5,182 nucleotides of DNA from an uncultured Clostridia bacterium (GTDB lineage Bacteria > Bacillota > Clostridia > Christensenellales > UBA1242): the NCBI GenBank assembly GCA_947627585.1, contig CANQWP010000061.1, forward strand, positions 1 through 5,182, in the 5' to 3' direction. Made by a program: the position numbers and the translations under genes. The notes beneath the pieces were generated by a model. It did not search any database, was not told the origin of the DNA, and saw only the letters and a list, made by a program, of their open reading frames with translations. This document shows, in pieces, positions 1-4,944 of this stretch (the first letter of the stretch is position 1; each line of letters begins with the position of its first letter).

Positions 1-1
1 T

Positions 2-709
2 GCCGATGCAACAGAAGAAAACAATGTGATTGAATATTTCAAAAACAGCGACAAATTCGATTTTGTCGGCTCAAGCTTTGATGGGCAAAAAGTGGTGGAA
101 GAGGTGCTTTCAAAAAAGCCAGACGTGCTTGTGATGGAAGTCATGCTTTCCAGTCTCGATGGTTTTGCCGTCTTGGACAAAATCAAAACAATGAGCTCGG
201 AGATGCCAAAAGTGTTTTTCGTGTCCAATCTTTCGCACAGCGGCTTTGTGACCAAAGCAATCCAGTCGGGAGCGAGCTATTTCATGGTCAAGCCAATTTC
301 GCCAGAAAATTTGGAGGCGCGCATCACCGAAATTCTTGGAAGCTCAAAATTCCAAAACGAAAACAAACAACTTGACGAAAAGATCTCAAACATCTTCATC
401 AGCATTGGCATTCCTGCGCACATAAAGGGCTATCAGTTCTTGCGCGAGGCCGTTAAACTTGCCGTGGAAGAGCCAGAAATCATCAGTTCCATCACAAAAA
501 AGCTCTATCCAACCATTGCCGAGCGCTTTGAAACAAGCTCCAGCAAGGTGGAACGCGGCATGAGGCACGCCATTGAGGTGGCTTGGAACAGGGGCAAAAT
601 TGAAAATATTAACAATATTTTTGGTTTAAAGATATATAATAGAAACGAGAAGCCAACAAATGGTGAACTTATTGCCCTTATCGCCGACAAAATGATTATG
701 GACGTTTGA
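2..709 (+). CDS. spo0A: Spo0A-like response regulator, 5'-truncated, with non-canonical receiver
   Basis: Sporulation master transcription factor, cytoplasmic and DNA-binding. The reading frame is open to the left edge, so the true start lies outside; the GTG at 26 is an internal Val codon. The first visible residues, ADATEEN, align with ADDNREL near the N-terminus of classical Spo0A, so probably only a few residues are missing. Receiver: PDVLVMEVM (Glu codon 137-139 in place of the phosphorylated Asp), then LDGFAVLD, a conserved switch Ser in VFFVSN, and the conserved Lys in GASYFMVKP. The second acidic-pocket residue is Ala (codon 8-10). A short hinge follows, then the Spo0A effector domain, with near-identical blocks IPAHIKGY, SITKKLYP, KVERGMRHAIEVAWNRG (recognition helix region) and KPTNGELIALIADK. 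Family assignment is very secure because of this C-terminal domain. The altered receiver suggests activity not controlled by normal Asp phosphorylation; that is inference. No strong terminator follows. Confidence 0.95.
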   Translation, partial: ADATEENNVIEYFKNSDKFDFVGSSFDGQKVVEEVLSKKPDVLVMEVMLSSLDGFAVLDKIKTMSSEMPKVFFVSNLSHSGFVTKAIQSGASYFMVKPISPENLEARITEILGSSKFQNENKQLDEKISNIFISIGIPAHIKGYQFLREAVKLAVEEPEIISSITKKLYPTIAERFETSSSKVERGMRHAIEVAWNRGKIENINNIFGLKIYNRNEKPTNGELIALIADKMIMDV

Positions 710-715
710 GTTTTC

Positions 716-766
716 TTTGACAATTTTGCCAAAAAACCCGGCCAAAAACTGATTAAATTTGTCAAA
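716..766. repeat. Inverted repeat made of two Spo0A-box-like sequences
   Basis: TTTGACAA (716-723) is the reverse complement of TTGTCAAA (759-766); after one mismatch three more A-T pairs are possible inward. The right arm, TTTGTCAAA at 758-766, matches the Spo0A box form TTTGTCRAA, and the left arm is the same box on the other strand with one base lost. It begins 7 bp after the spo0A stop. It could be a pair of Spo0A sites or a weak AT-rich stem at the end of the spo0A transcript. There is no GC-rich stem with a T-run, so it is not a convincing intrinsic terminator. Confidence 0.35.
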
Positions 767-834
767 AAACCTCAAAAACCCCATCTTTTTGCTCGTTTTT
801 TGCAAAAAAACTGAAAAAATTTTAAAAAATTTTT
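744..834. other. Phased A-tract region (predicted curved DNA) upstream of promoter
   Basis: A-tracts of 5-7 bases begin at 744, 764, 774, 804, 814 and 824, all on one 10-bp phase, with T-tracts at 786-790 and 796-801 between them. Such phasing is known to bend DNA and, near a promoter, to act like an UP element contacting the RNA polymerase alpha subunit. The array ends 11 bp before the -35 of the promoter at 845-873. Curvature is inferred from spacing, not measured. Confidence 0.6.
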
Positions 835-844
835 GATTTAGGTA

Positions 845-873
845 TTGAAATGTGAAAATTGTTGTGTTATAAT
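845..873 (+). promoter_or_regulatory. Sigma-A-type promoter of the surface protein gene
   Basis: The -35 TTGAAA (845-850) and a perfect -10 TATAAT (868-873) are separated by 17 bp. Transcription would start near the A at 880, giving a leader of about 17 nt before the ATG at 897. The gene is thus likely transcribed independently of spo0A, though readthrough is possible. Confidence 0.85.
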
Positions 874-883
874 AGGGGCATCT

Positions 884-890
884 TAGGAGG
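884..890 (+). promoter_or_regulatory. Strong ribosome binding site
   Basis: TAGGAGG lies 6 nt upstream of the ATG at 897 and fixes that start. It is a near-perfect Shine-Dalgarno, in contrast to the lipoprotein gene at 2970, which has none. Confidence 0.9.
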
Positions 891-896
891 TTTTTT

Positions 897-2591
897 ATGT
901 CAAGAACTGTTTCAAAAATTTTGGCAATATGCGCAATGGTTGTCGTCATTCCTCTCATGATTGTCGGCACGGCGTTTGTTGCTTTTTATGTTACGGACAG
1001 AACAATCAATGTCAGTGCATATATCGATGGCGCCAAAGCCGTAAATTATGTTGATGAACAAGGAACGGAGGTTGTCATTACCGACCCACAATTCGGTTAT
1101 GGCGAAAAATTCTATGCTTCTCATCCAATCACAGCATCTCAAAACAAAACGATTGAAGTCAGCGCACAAGCAAGCAAAGCATACAAATTTGAAGGTTGGT
1201 TTGCTGGAAGCGTAAAGCAATATCAAGAGGCTGGAGCAAATGCTCAGCTTACAAAAACTCTTACTTTGCGCATCAATATGGAAAAAGCTGCTGACGAATA
1301 TGTCGCTGTTTACAAAGTTGTGTCATATGATGTCACATGGAGTTATAAAGTAAATCCAGAAGTTGACCATGAGGAGACAACTGAAAAACCAAACGTTGAA
1401 AACGCAAAAGATTCTTATATCTATGGTGAAAAGCTTCCAGAAATGACCTATGAAGCACAACAAGAAGAAAATCCTCAATACACCTATGCAGGTTGGATTG
1501 TCAAAGGCGGAACAAGCAACCCTGACGGCACAACAAAAAGATATAAATATGCGACTTTTGATCTTAACGATTCCAATTCAGCAATTGTTTTGACAAATCC
1601 ATGGCAAAGCGTTGCAATGGCAACAATCAACTTCAAGGATAACACCGGTGCAACCGTGCTTGAATCAAAAGAAGTAAGGGCCGAAGAAGAATTTGTTCTT
1701 CCAGACGCACGTGAAACATCAAAAGATGCAGACAAAGCAGGTTACAGATATTTCTGGACCAGCGACCAAAGCGGCTCTCAAGAAATCACTGGAGCATATG
1801 TTCCTCAGGAAGGCGAAAACACAGTTTATCTTCAAAAAGAAGCCATTCAATATGCCGTAAAAGCCGCAGAAGGTGATGCAACATTCAACAATGCCGAAGA
1901 AATCACATTCACTCGCGAAAATTATGAAAGCCTTACTGCCTTGTTCACGGAAAATAACTGGACCTTGGGCAGCATATTCTGGGAATTCAACGGAATTGAC
2001 TGGAACGGCACAAGATATGCAACTGCTGATGCTTTTGTAACCGCATATGTTAATGCAAATCAAACAGCAGCACCAGAAACACCAGGAAGCGTTTCTGCCA
2101 ACATTGTGAAGAACTACACGACATTCACTGGCACAGCTCAATTTGAATATTTGGCAGCGGATCAACACAGTCAAACCCCAGACAAGAATGTAAAAGAAGG
2201 AACAATCTCCGGAGATTCAAATCCACAACGTCCATTTGACGGAAACTCAACAAGCTTGACTCTTGGAGAACTGTTTGGACTTGAAAAAACAACTTCTGGC
2301 GCTTGGTATGCCGTTGTAAATGGAACTAAACACAAAGTAAGTTTGAGACAAATTATGATTCAGCTCGACGGCTCAGGACTTGATCCGATACTTGACGAAG
2401 AAACTTCCAACCTTGAAAATTGGCAGACAATGACTCTTGAAGAACTTCTCAACGAACTTTACAATGATGACGTTGAAGAGGAAGGACAGCTTTTCAAAGC
2501 AATGCAAGACAACGCAGAAGCGGTTGAAGTATTGCCATTGATCAAGATTACTGGAATTTATGACATTCTTGAAGAAACAATTGGAGCTTAA
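897..2591 (+). CDS. Membrane-anchored surface protein with InlB B-like repeats
   Basis: Predicted 564-residue extracytoplasmic protein. Residues about 8-31 form one hydrophobic segment after a short basic start (MSRTVSK), with no evident signal-peptidase or lipobox site, so it is probably an uncleaved N-terminal anchor. Three imperfect units follow, resembling InlB B-repeat/Listeria-Bacteroides repeat modules (small beta-grasp-like folds). Unit 1 spans about 36-140 (FGYGEKFY, then YKFEGWF, like the divergent subtype). Unit 2 spans about 142-204 (YIYGEKLPE, YTYAGWIVKGG). Unit 3 spans about 242-314 (INFKDNTGATVL, then AGYRYFW). Residues about 325-564 match no family I recognise; they hold FWEFNGIDWNGTRY and an acidic, helix-prone end rich in Leu and Glu. 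No LPXTG motif or C-terminal anchor is seen. Start is fixed by the Shine-Dalgarno at 884. Likely roles are surface display or binding, but the function is unknown. A tRNA gene follows with no clear terminator between. Confidence 0.85.
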   Translation: MSRTVSKILAICAMVVVIPLMIVGTAFVAFYVTDRTINVSAYIDGAKAVNYVDEQGTEVVITDPQFGYGEKFYASHPITASQNKTIEVSAQASKAYKFEGWFAGSVKQYQEAGANAQLTKTLTLRINMEKAADEYVAVYKVVSYDVTWSYKVNPEVDHEETTEKPNVENAKDSYIYGEKLPEMTYEAQQEENPQYTYAGWIVKGGTSNPDGTTKRYKYATFDLNDSNSAIVLTNPWQSVAMATINFKDNTGATVLESKEVRAEEEFVLPDARETSKDADKAGYRYFWTSDQSGSQEITGAYVPQEGENTVYLQKEAIQYAVKAAEGDATFNNAEEITFTRENYESLTALFTENNWTLGSIFWEFNGIDWNGTRYATADAFVTAYVNANQTAAPETPGSVSANIVKNYTTFTGTAQFEYLAADQHSQTPDKNVKEGTISGDSNPQRPFDGNSTSLTLGELFGLEKTTSGAWYAVVNGTKHKVSLRQIMIQLDGSGLDPILDEETSNLENWQTMTLEELLNELYNDDVEEEGQLFKAMQDNAEAVEVLPLIKITGIYDILEETIGA

Positions 2592-2634
2592 AATTTCTTA
2601 AAAGTTTATAAAAATTTTCAAAAAACTTTAAAAA
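2590..2634. other. Five A-tracts spaced exactly 10 bp apart before the tRNA promoter
   Basis: A-tracts of 4-6 bases begin at 2590, 2600, 2610, 2620 and 2630, and the -35 hexamer begins at 2640, on the same register. This is a textbook arrangement for intrinsic curvature and for UP-element stimulation of stable-RNA promoters. A weak 7-bp A/T-rich inverted repeat (2601-2607 with 2623-2629) lies inside but has too little GC to be a convincing terminator for the upstream gene. Confidence 0.75.
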
Positions 2635-2639
2635 TTTGT

Positions 2640-2669
2640 TTGACAAGTGCTCTCAAGGTATGATATACT
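2640..2669 (+). promoter_or_regulatory. Strong promoter of tRNA-Val
   Basis: Consensus -35 TTGACA (2640-2645), 18-bp spacer, -10 TATACT (2664-2669) with an extended TG at 2661-2662. The start point would fall around 2676-2678, leaving only a few leader nucleotides before the mature tRNA 5' end at 2682. Confidence 0.88.
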
Positions 2670-2681
2670 TTGGGAGCATTT

Positions 2682-2757
2682 GGGAGTTTAGCTCAGCTGG
2701 TAGAGTACCTGCCTTACAAGCAGAGGGTCATAGGTTCGATCCCTATAACTCCCACCA
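2682..2757 (+). tRNA. tRNA-Val (anticodon UAC)
   Basis: A 76-nt cloverleaf with encoded CCA. Acceptor GGGAGTT (2682-2688) pairs fully with AACTCCC (2747-2753), discriminator A at 2754. D arm is GCTC/GAGT, with a G10-U25 wobble. Anticodon loop is CTTACAA with TAC at 2715-2717, reading Val GUN codons. The T arm is ATAGG-TTCGATC-CCTAT. The top pair of the anticodon stem is a C27-A43 mismatch (2708/2724), where related Val tRNAs usually pair; the other four pairs are intact. It has its own promoter and terminator and so forms a single-tRNA unit. Confidence 0.97.
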
Positions 2758-2767
2758 ATAGAACATG

Positions 2768-2803
2768 GGCACACAGCATATGCAAAATATTGTGTGCCTT
2801 TTT
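2768..2803 (+). terminator. Intrinsic terminator after tRNA-Val
   Basis: GGCACACA (2768-2775) pairs perfectly with TGTGTGCC (2791-2798), followed by five T (2799-2803). The 15-nt loop contains a smaller palindrome, GCATATGC (2776-2783). It lies 11 nt after the tRNA CCA end and closes the tRNA transcription unit. Confidence 0.93.
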
Positions 2804-2899
2804 CTTTGTTTTGCAGTTTTCTGTATATTTTTTGGGTCAATTTTGGGGCAAATTAACCATTTTTGGTGACGCCAAAGTGACAGCATATAAGATTCTCAT

Positions 2900-2928
2900 A
2901 AAATTTTTTGATATTTTTTGTCGAAAAA
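2900..2928. other. Phased A/T-tracts upstream of lipoprotein promoter
   Basis: T6 at 2904-2909, T6 at 2914-2919 and A5 at 2924-2928 follow each other at 10-bp steps, preceded by A4 at 2900-2903. The Spo0A box at 2917-2925 is embedded in the junction of the last two. The rest of the 2804-2900 spacer shows only a small hairpin (2862-2867 with 2871-2876, no T-run) and no gene. Confidence 0.45.
2917..2925 (+). promoter_or_regulatory. Perfect Spo0A box upstream of lipoprotein gene
   Basis: TTTGTCGAA matches the Spo0A box (core TGTCGAA at 2919-2925) exactly. It ends 6 bp upstream of the -35 hexamer at 2932, centred about 46 bp before the predicted start point, a position where Spo0A typically contacts sigma-A polymerase to activate. 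The adjacent -35 is poor, which suits an activator-dependent promoter. The site is read directly; its use by the Spo0A homologue at 2-709 is inference. Confidence 0.6.
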
Positions 2929-2931
2929 GGG

Positions 2932-2960
2932 TTGTTTTGTGAATTTTTGTGTGGTATAAT
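2932..2960 (+). promoter_or_regulatory. Promoter of lipoprotein gene, weak -35 and perfect -10
   Basis: The -10 TATAAT (2955-2960) is perfect; at 17 bp upstream the -35 is TTGTTT (2932-2937), with only the TTG conserved. Transcription starting 6-9 nt after the -10 would begin at 2966-2969, just 1-4 nt before the ATG at 2970. Confidence 0.7.
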
Positions 2961-2969
2961 TTTGTTGAA

Positions 2970-4463
2970 ATGAAAACAAAGTTGTTTTTGATGGCCATTT
3001 TTGTAACCTTGTTTGCTGTCGGACTCTCAGCATGCTCTTTTGATGACCCCGAGCCGTTTTTCAACACGGAAATGAGCGATGTTGAGGTCGAGGTTGGAGC
3101 AAAGGAAAAGATTTCTTATGAGTCTTCCTATTTCATTTCTTGCAAAACTGATGATGAAGAAATTGCAAAAGTGATTTTTGAAAATGAGGAACTTTATATC
3201 CTTGGAGTCGCCAAAGGTGAGACAGAGTTGTTTTTCAAAAATGAAAAAGACATTGTTTTGAAAATTGTTGATGTCCTTGTGAAGGAAGAAAACAAACCAC
3301 AAGATGCGGAGAAGGACAACCCTCAAGACAATCCAAATCAAGAAGAACAAAAACAGCCTGAAACGGGGAACGATCCCGAAAACCCGGTAGATGATCCAAA
3401 TCAAAACCCGGCAGGACCTGGAAAGGAGCCCGAAGAATCGGGCGACCAAAGTCAAAATCAGCCCGAATCAGGGGATCAGTCTGGAGACACAGAAAAAGAT
3501 CCAAACGAAAAGCCAGGCGATGAAGAGGACGAAAAGACAGATTCTGAAAACCCGCAAAATCCAAATCAAGACACAGACCAAGACAAAAACAACCCTGAAG
3601 ATGATCAGCAAAAAGAGCCTGCTGACAAAGAAGACGAAAAGCCAAATTTGCCAAAAGATGATCAGTCAGAGGAAGACAACAAAGAGAAAGTCCCGGAAGA
3701 TCAAGATGTTGGCGATGGAAGCGGAGGCGCTGAGCAAGGCGGAGAATCCGGCAATCCTGGAGACAAGCAACCAGAAGACAAACAACCCGAAGAAAAAGAA
3801 CCTGAAGAAAGGGAACCAGAGGACAAAGAACCTGAATCCGAACCAACTCAACCGGAAAATCCTGACGGCAACGAAGATCAAAAGCCAGACGAATCCGAAA
3901 ACGAACAAGGAAGCGAAAACCAAGGCGAAGAAAACAATCCTGGCAAACAGGATCCGGGGGAAGAAGAGCCAAAAGACAAAGAAGAATCAAAACCTGAAAC
4001 ACAGCCTGACGATCAACAAAAGGATGACAAAAAAGATTCTGAATCTGGCGATCAACAAAAAACTGATCCGGAAACTGGCGATAAGGAAGAAGATCCCGAC
4101 AAAGATCCTGGAGGAAAAACTCCAACCGAGCCGACAAAAGACGATTTTTCTAAATATTTGGAACTTGATACAAATTGCCTATACGAAAACGGGAAACTTT
4201 ACGTAGAGCCCAATTCACTTTTGTTTGTCGATTTCACTTTGAAAAAGGATGCGGCGCAACAAGTCAAAAATTTGACCATTTTGAATGTGAAAACCATAAA
4301 AGACAGTATGGAGACCGATCTTGGGAGTGAGGACTATTTCGTTAAGATCACCAACATTGACTGCAATCAAACACTTGTTGTTGAGTTTGGAATTCAGCAA
4401 AATAGCGAAAATGGCTGGCAGCCTGTCACGTTCACGGTCAGCATTGAAATTTGTGTAATTTAA
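2970..4463 (+). CDS. Lipoprotein with Big2-like domain and long disordered acidic linker
   Basis: Predicted 497-residue lipoprotein, anchored outside the cytoplasmic membrane. Residues 1-22 are a type II signal peptide: MKTK, hydrophobic core, lipobox LSAC with Cys22. Residues about 36-104 resemble a single bacterial Ig-like group 2 (Big2) fold (VEVEVGAKEKI, then DDEEIAKV, ILGVAKGETEL). Residues about 106-390 are low-complexity, made of Asp, Glu, Gln, Asn, Pro, Lys, Gly, Ser and Thr, with no aromatic, Cys, Met, Ile or His and one Arg; five tandem pentapeptides occur at residues 265-289. Residues 391-497 return to a normal composition, beta-rich in appearance, with three Cys, and match no family I know. 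The GTG at 2949 is rejected because the -10 lies inside it; ATG 2970 gives a complete signal peptide but has no Shine-Dalgarno. The linker probably spans the peptidoglycan and presents the C-terminal domain. Function unknown. Confidence 0.85.
   Translation: MKTKLFLMAIFVTLFAVGLSACSFDDPEPFFNTEMSDVEVEVGAKEKISYESSYFISCKTDDEEIAKVIFENEELYILGVAKGETELFFKNEKDIVLKIVDVLVKEENKPQDAEKDNPQDNPNQEEQKQPETGNDPENPVDDPNQNPAGPGKEPEESGDQSQNQPESGDQSGDTEKDPNEKPGDEEDEKTDSENPQNPNQDTDQDKNNPEDDQQKEPADKEDEKPNLPKDDQSEEDNKEKVPEDQDVGDGSGGAEQGGESGNPGDKQPEDKQPEEKEPEEREPEDKEPESEPTQPENPDGNEDQKPDESENEQGSENQGEENNPGKQDPGEEEPKDKEESKPETQPDDQQKDDKKDSESGDQQKTDPETGDKEEDPDKDPGGKTPTEPTKDDFSKYLELDTNCLYENGKLYVEPNSLLFVDFTLKKDAAQQVKNLTILNVKTIKDSMETDLGSEDYFVKITNIDCNQTLVVEFGIQQNSENGWQPVTFTVSIEICVI
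3762..3836 (+). repeat. Five tandem 15-bp repeats inside the lipoprotein linker
   Basis: Five in-frame 15-bp units start at 3762, 3777, 3792, 3807 and 3822, encoding the pentapeptide [DE]-[KR]-[QE]-P-E. Codons vary between units (CCA/CCC/CCT for Pro, AAG/AAA/AGG at position 2), so the copies are not a very recent expansion. The repeat number could still vary between strains. Confidence 0.8.
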
Positions 4464-4464
4464 G

Positions 4465-4489
4465 GGCAAGCGAAAGCTTGTCTTTTTTT
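4465..4489 (+). terminator. Intrinsic terminator of lipoprotein gene
   Basis: GGCAAGC (4465-4471) pairs with GCTTGTC (4476-4482), with one G-U pair, closed by a GAAA tetraloop (4472-4475) and followed by seven T (4483-4489). It starts 2 nt after the TAA stop and isolates the lipoprotein gene from the downstream gene. Confidence 0.95.
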
Positions 4490-4505
4490 CTTAGCTTAAA
4501 AATTT

Positions 4506-4520
4506 TGCAATTAAATTGCA
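4506..4520. promoter_or_regulatory. Perfect 15-bp palindrome, possible operator
   Basis: TGCAATT (4506-4512), central A, AATTGCA (4514-4520) is a perfect dyad. The right arm overlaps the candidate -35 at 4516, so a bound dimeric regulator would block or alter transcription of the holin-like gene. No known operator family is recognised, and AT-rich palindromes can occur by chance. Confidence 0.35.
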
Positions 4521-4544
4521 TAAAAGAACAGTTTTTCATAAGAT
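4516..4544 (+). promoter_or_regulatory. Weak candidate promoter of holin-like gene
   Basis: TTGCAT (4516-4521) and TAAGAT (4539-4544) lie 17 bp apart; they match the consensus at 3/6 and 4/6. The strong terminator at 4465-4489 means the downstream gene needs its own promoter, and this is the best one visible in the spacer. Confidence 0.35.
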
Positions 4545-4566
4545 GTTTTAGGGGGGACAACAAAAC

Positions 4567-4572
4567 AAGGAG
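4567..4572 (+). promoter_or_regulatory. Ribosome binding site of holin-like gene
   Basis: AAGGAG lies 6 nt upstream of the ATG at 4579, which supports that start. A run of six G (4551-4556) occurs a little further upstream, too far to act as the ribosome site for this start. Confidence 0.85.
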
Positions 4573-4578
4573 AGCGAA

Positions 4579-4944
4579 ATGCAAATAAAAGAAATTTCTG
4601 AGATTGTGACACTGTGCATCTCTCTCCTGATTCCCATTATTGGTTTTGTGACGGCACTTGTGAAAGTGATCAAGGATCGCAATTGGAATCTTCTGAAAAG
4701 CGCACTGTGTGATTTTGTCATAAAAGCGGAAGAGCTTGTTGGCAGCACAGGCGAAGAAAAAAAGAATGCCGTTTTGCAATGGGCGAAAGATTTTTGCCAA
4801 AAAGAAAGCATAAAATTTGACGCAGATCAAGTTTCGGGCGCGATTGAAAAACTTATTGAGGTTTCGAAAAAAGTGAACAAACGCAACGATACGCAAAGCC
4901 CTGACCAACAACAAGAAAACTCGCCACAAACTGAGACAAAATGA
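4579..4944 (+). CDS. Small LL-H-family holin-like membrane protein
   Basis: Predicted 121-residue protein. One hydrophobic segment spans residues about 7-29 and is followed by a basic stretch (KVIKDRNWNLLK). Residues about 40-98 carry the pattern typical of the LL-H-type phage holin superfamily: a hydrophobic helix ending in KAEELVGSTGEEKKNAVLQW, then a final amphipathic helix SGAIEKLIEV. The tail (99-121) is polar, rich in Gln, Asn, Ser and Thr. Length fits the family. In phages such proteins sit next to an endolysin; none is visible here, and flanking genes are not phage-like, so this may be a chromosomally domesticated holin, a prophage remnant, or an unrelated small membrane protein of similar layout. 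It has its own Shine-Dalgarno, lies behind a strong terminator, and overlaps the ORF at 4941 by ATGA. Confidence 0.7.
   Translation: MQIKEISEIVTLCISLLIPIIGFVTALVKVIKDRNWNLLKSALCDFVIKAEELVGSTGEEKKNAVLQWAKDFCQKESIKFDADQVSGAIEKLIEVSKKVNKRNDTQSPDQQQENSPQTETK

Noticed and set aside
26..28. GTG as start codon of the spo0A-like gene
   Set aside because: The frame is open to the window edge and the upstream residues align with the conserved Spo0A N-terminus, so this GTG is an internal Val and the gene is truncated by the window.
49..68. CGACAAA/TTTGTCG hairpin resembling Spo0A half-sites inside spo0A
   Set aside because: It lies in conserved receiver coding sequence, the box is imperfect, and no promoter is near; a chance match is more likely.
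2670..2942. 90-codon ORF across the tRNA and its terminator
   Set aside because: It reads through tRNA-Val in one frame, a well-known source of spurious ORFs, and has no Shine-Dalgarno or protein-like features after the tRNA.
2949..2969. GTG at 2949 as start of the lipoprotein
   Set aside because: The perfect -10 (2955-2960) lies inside this extension, and the ATG at 2970 gives a standard lipoprotein signal peptide.
3235..4137. 300-codon antisense ORF under the lipoprotein linker
   Set aside because: Open only because of the biased composition of the opposite strand; Leu/Phe/Arg-rich, no start signals, no recognisable domain.
3285..4139. CRISPR-like or satellite repeat in the lipoprotein linker
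   Set aside because: Short, irregular, in-frame units with no spacers of constant length; it is protein low complexity.
3391..4206. 271-codon ORF in another + frame within the lipoprotein gene
   Set aside because: It is a shadow of the T-poor, purine-rich linker: a Lys/Thr/Asn/Ile-rich product without domains or ribosome site.
4224..4232. TTTGTCGAT, a near-match to the Spo0A box
   Set aside because: One mismatch and inside the coding sequence of the lipoprotein's C-terminal domain, far from any promoter.
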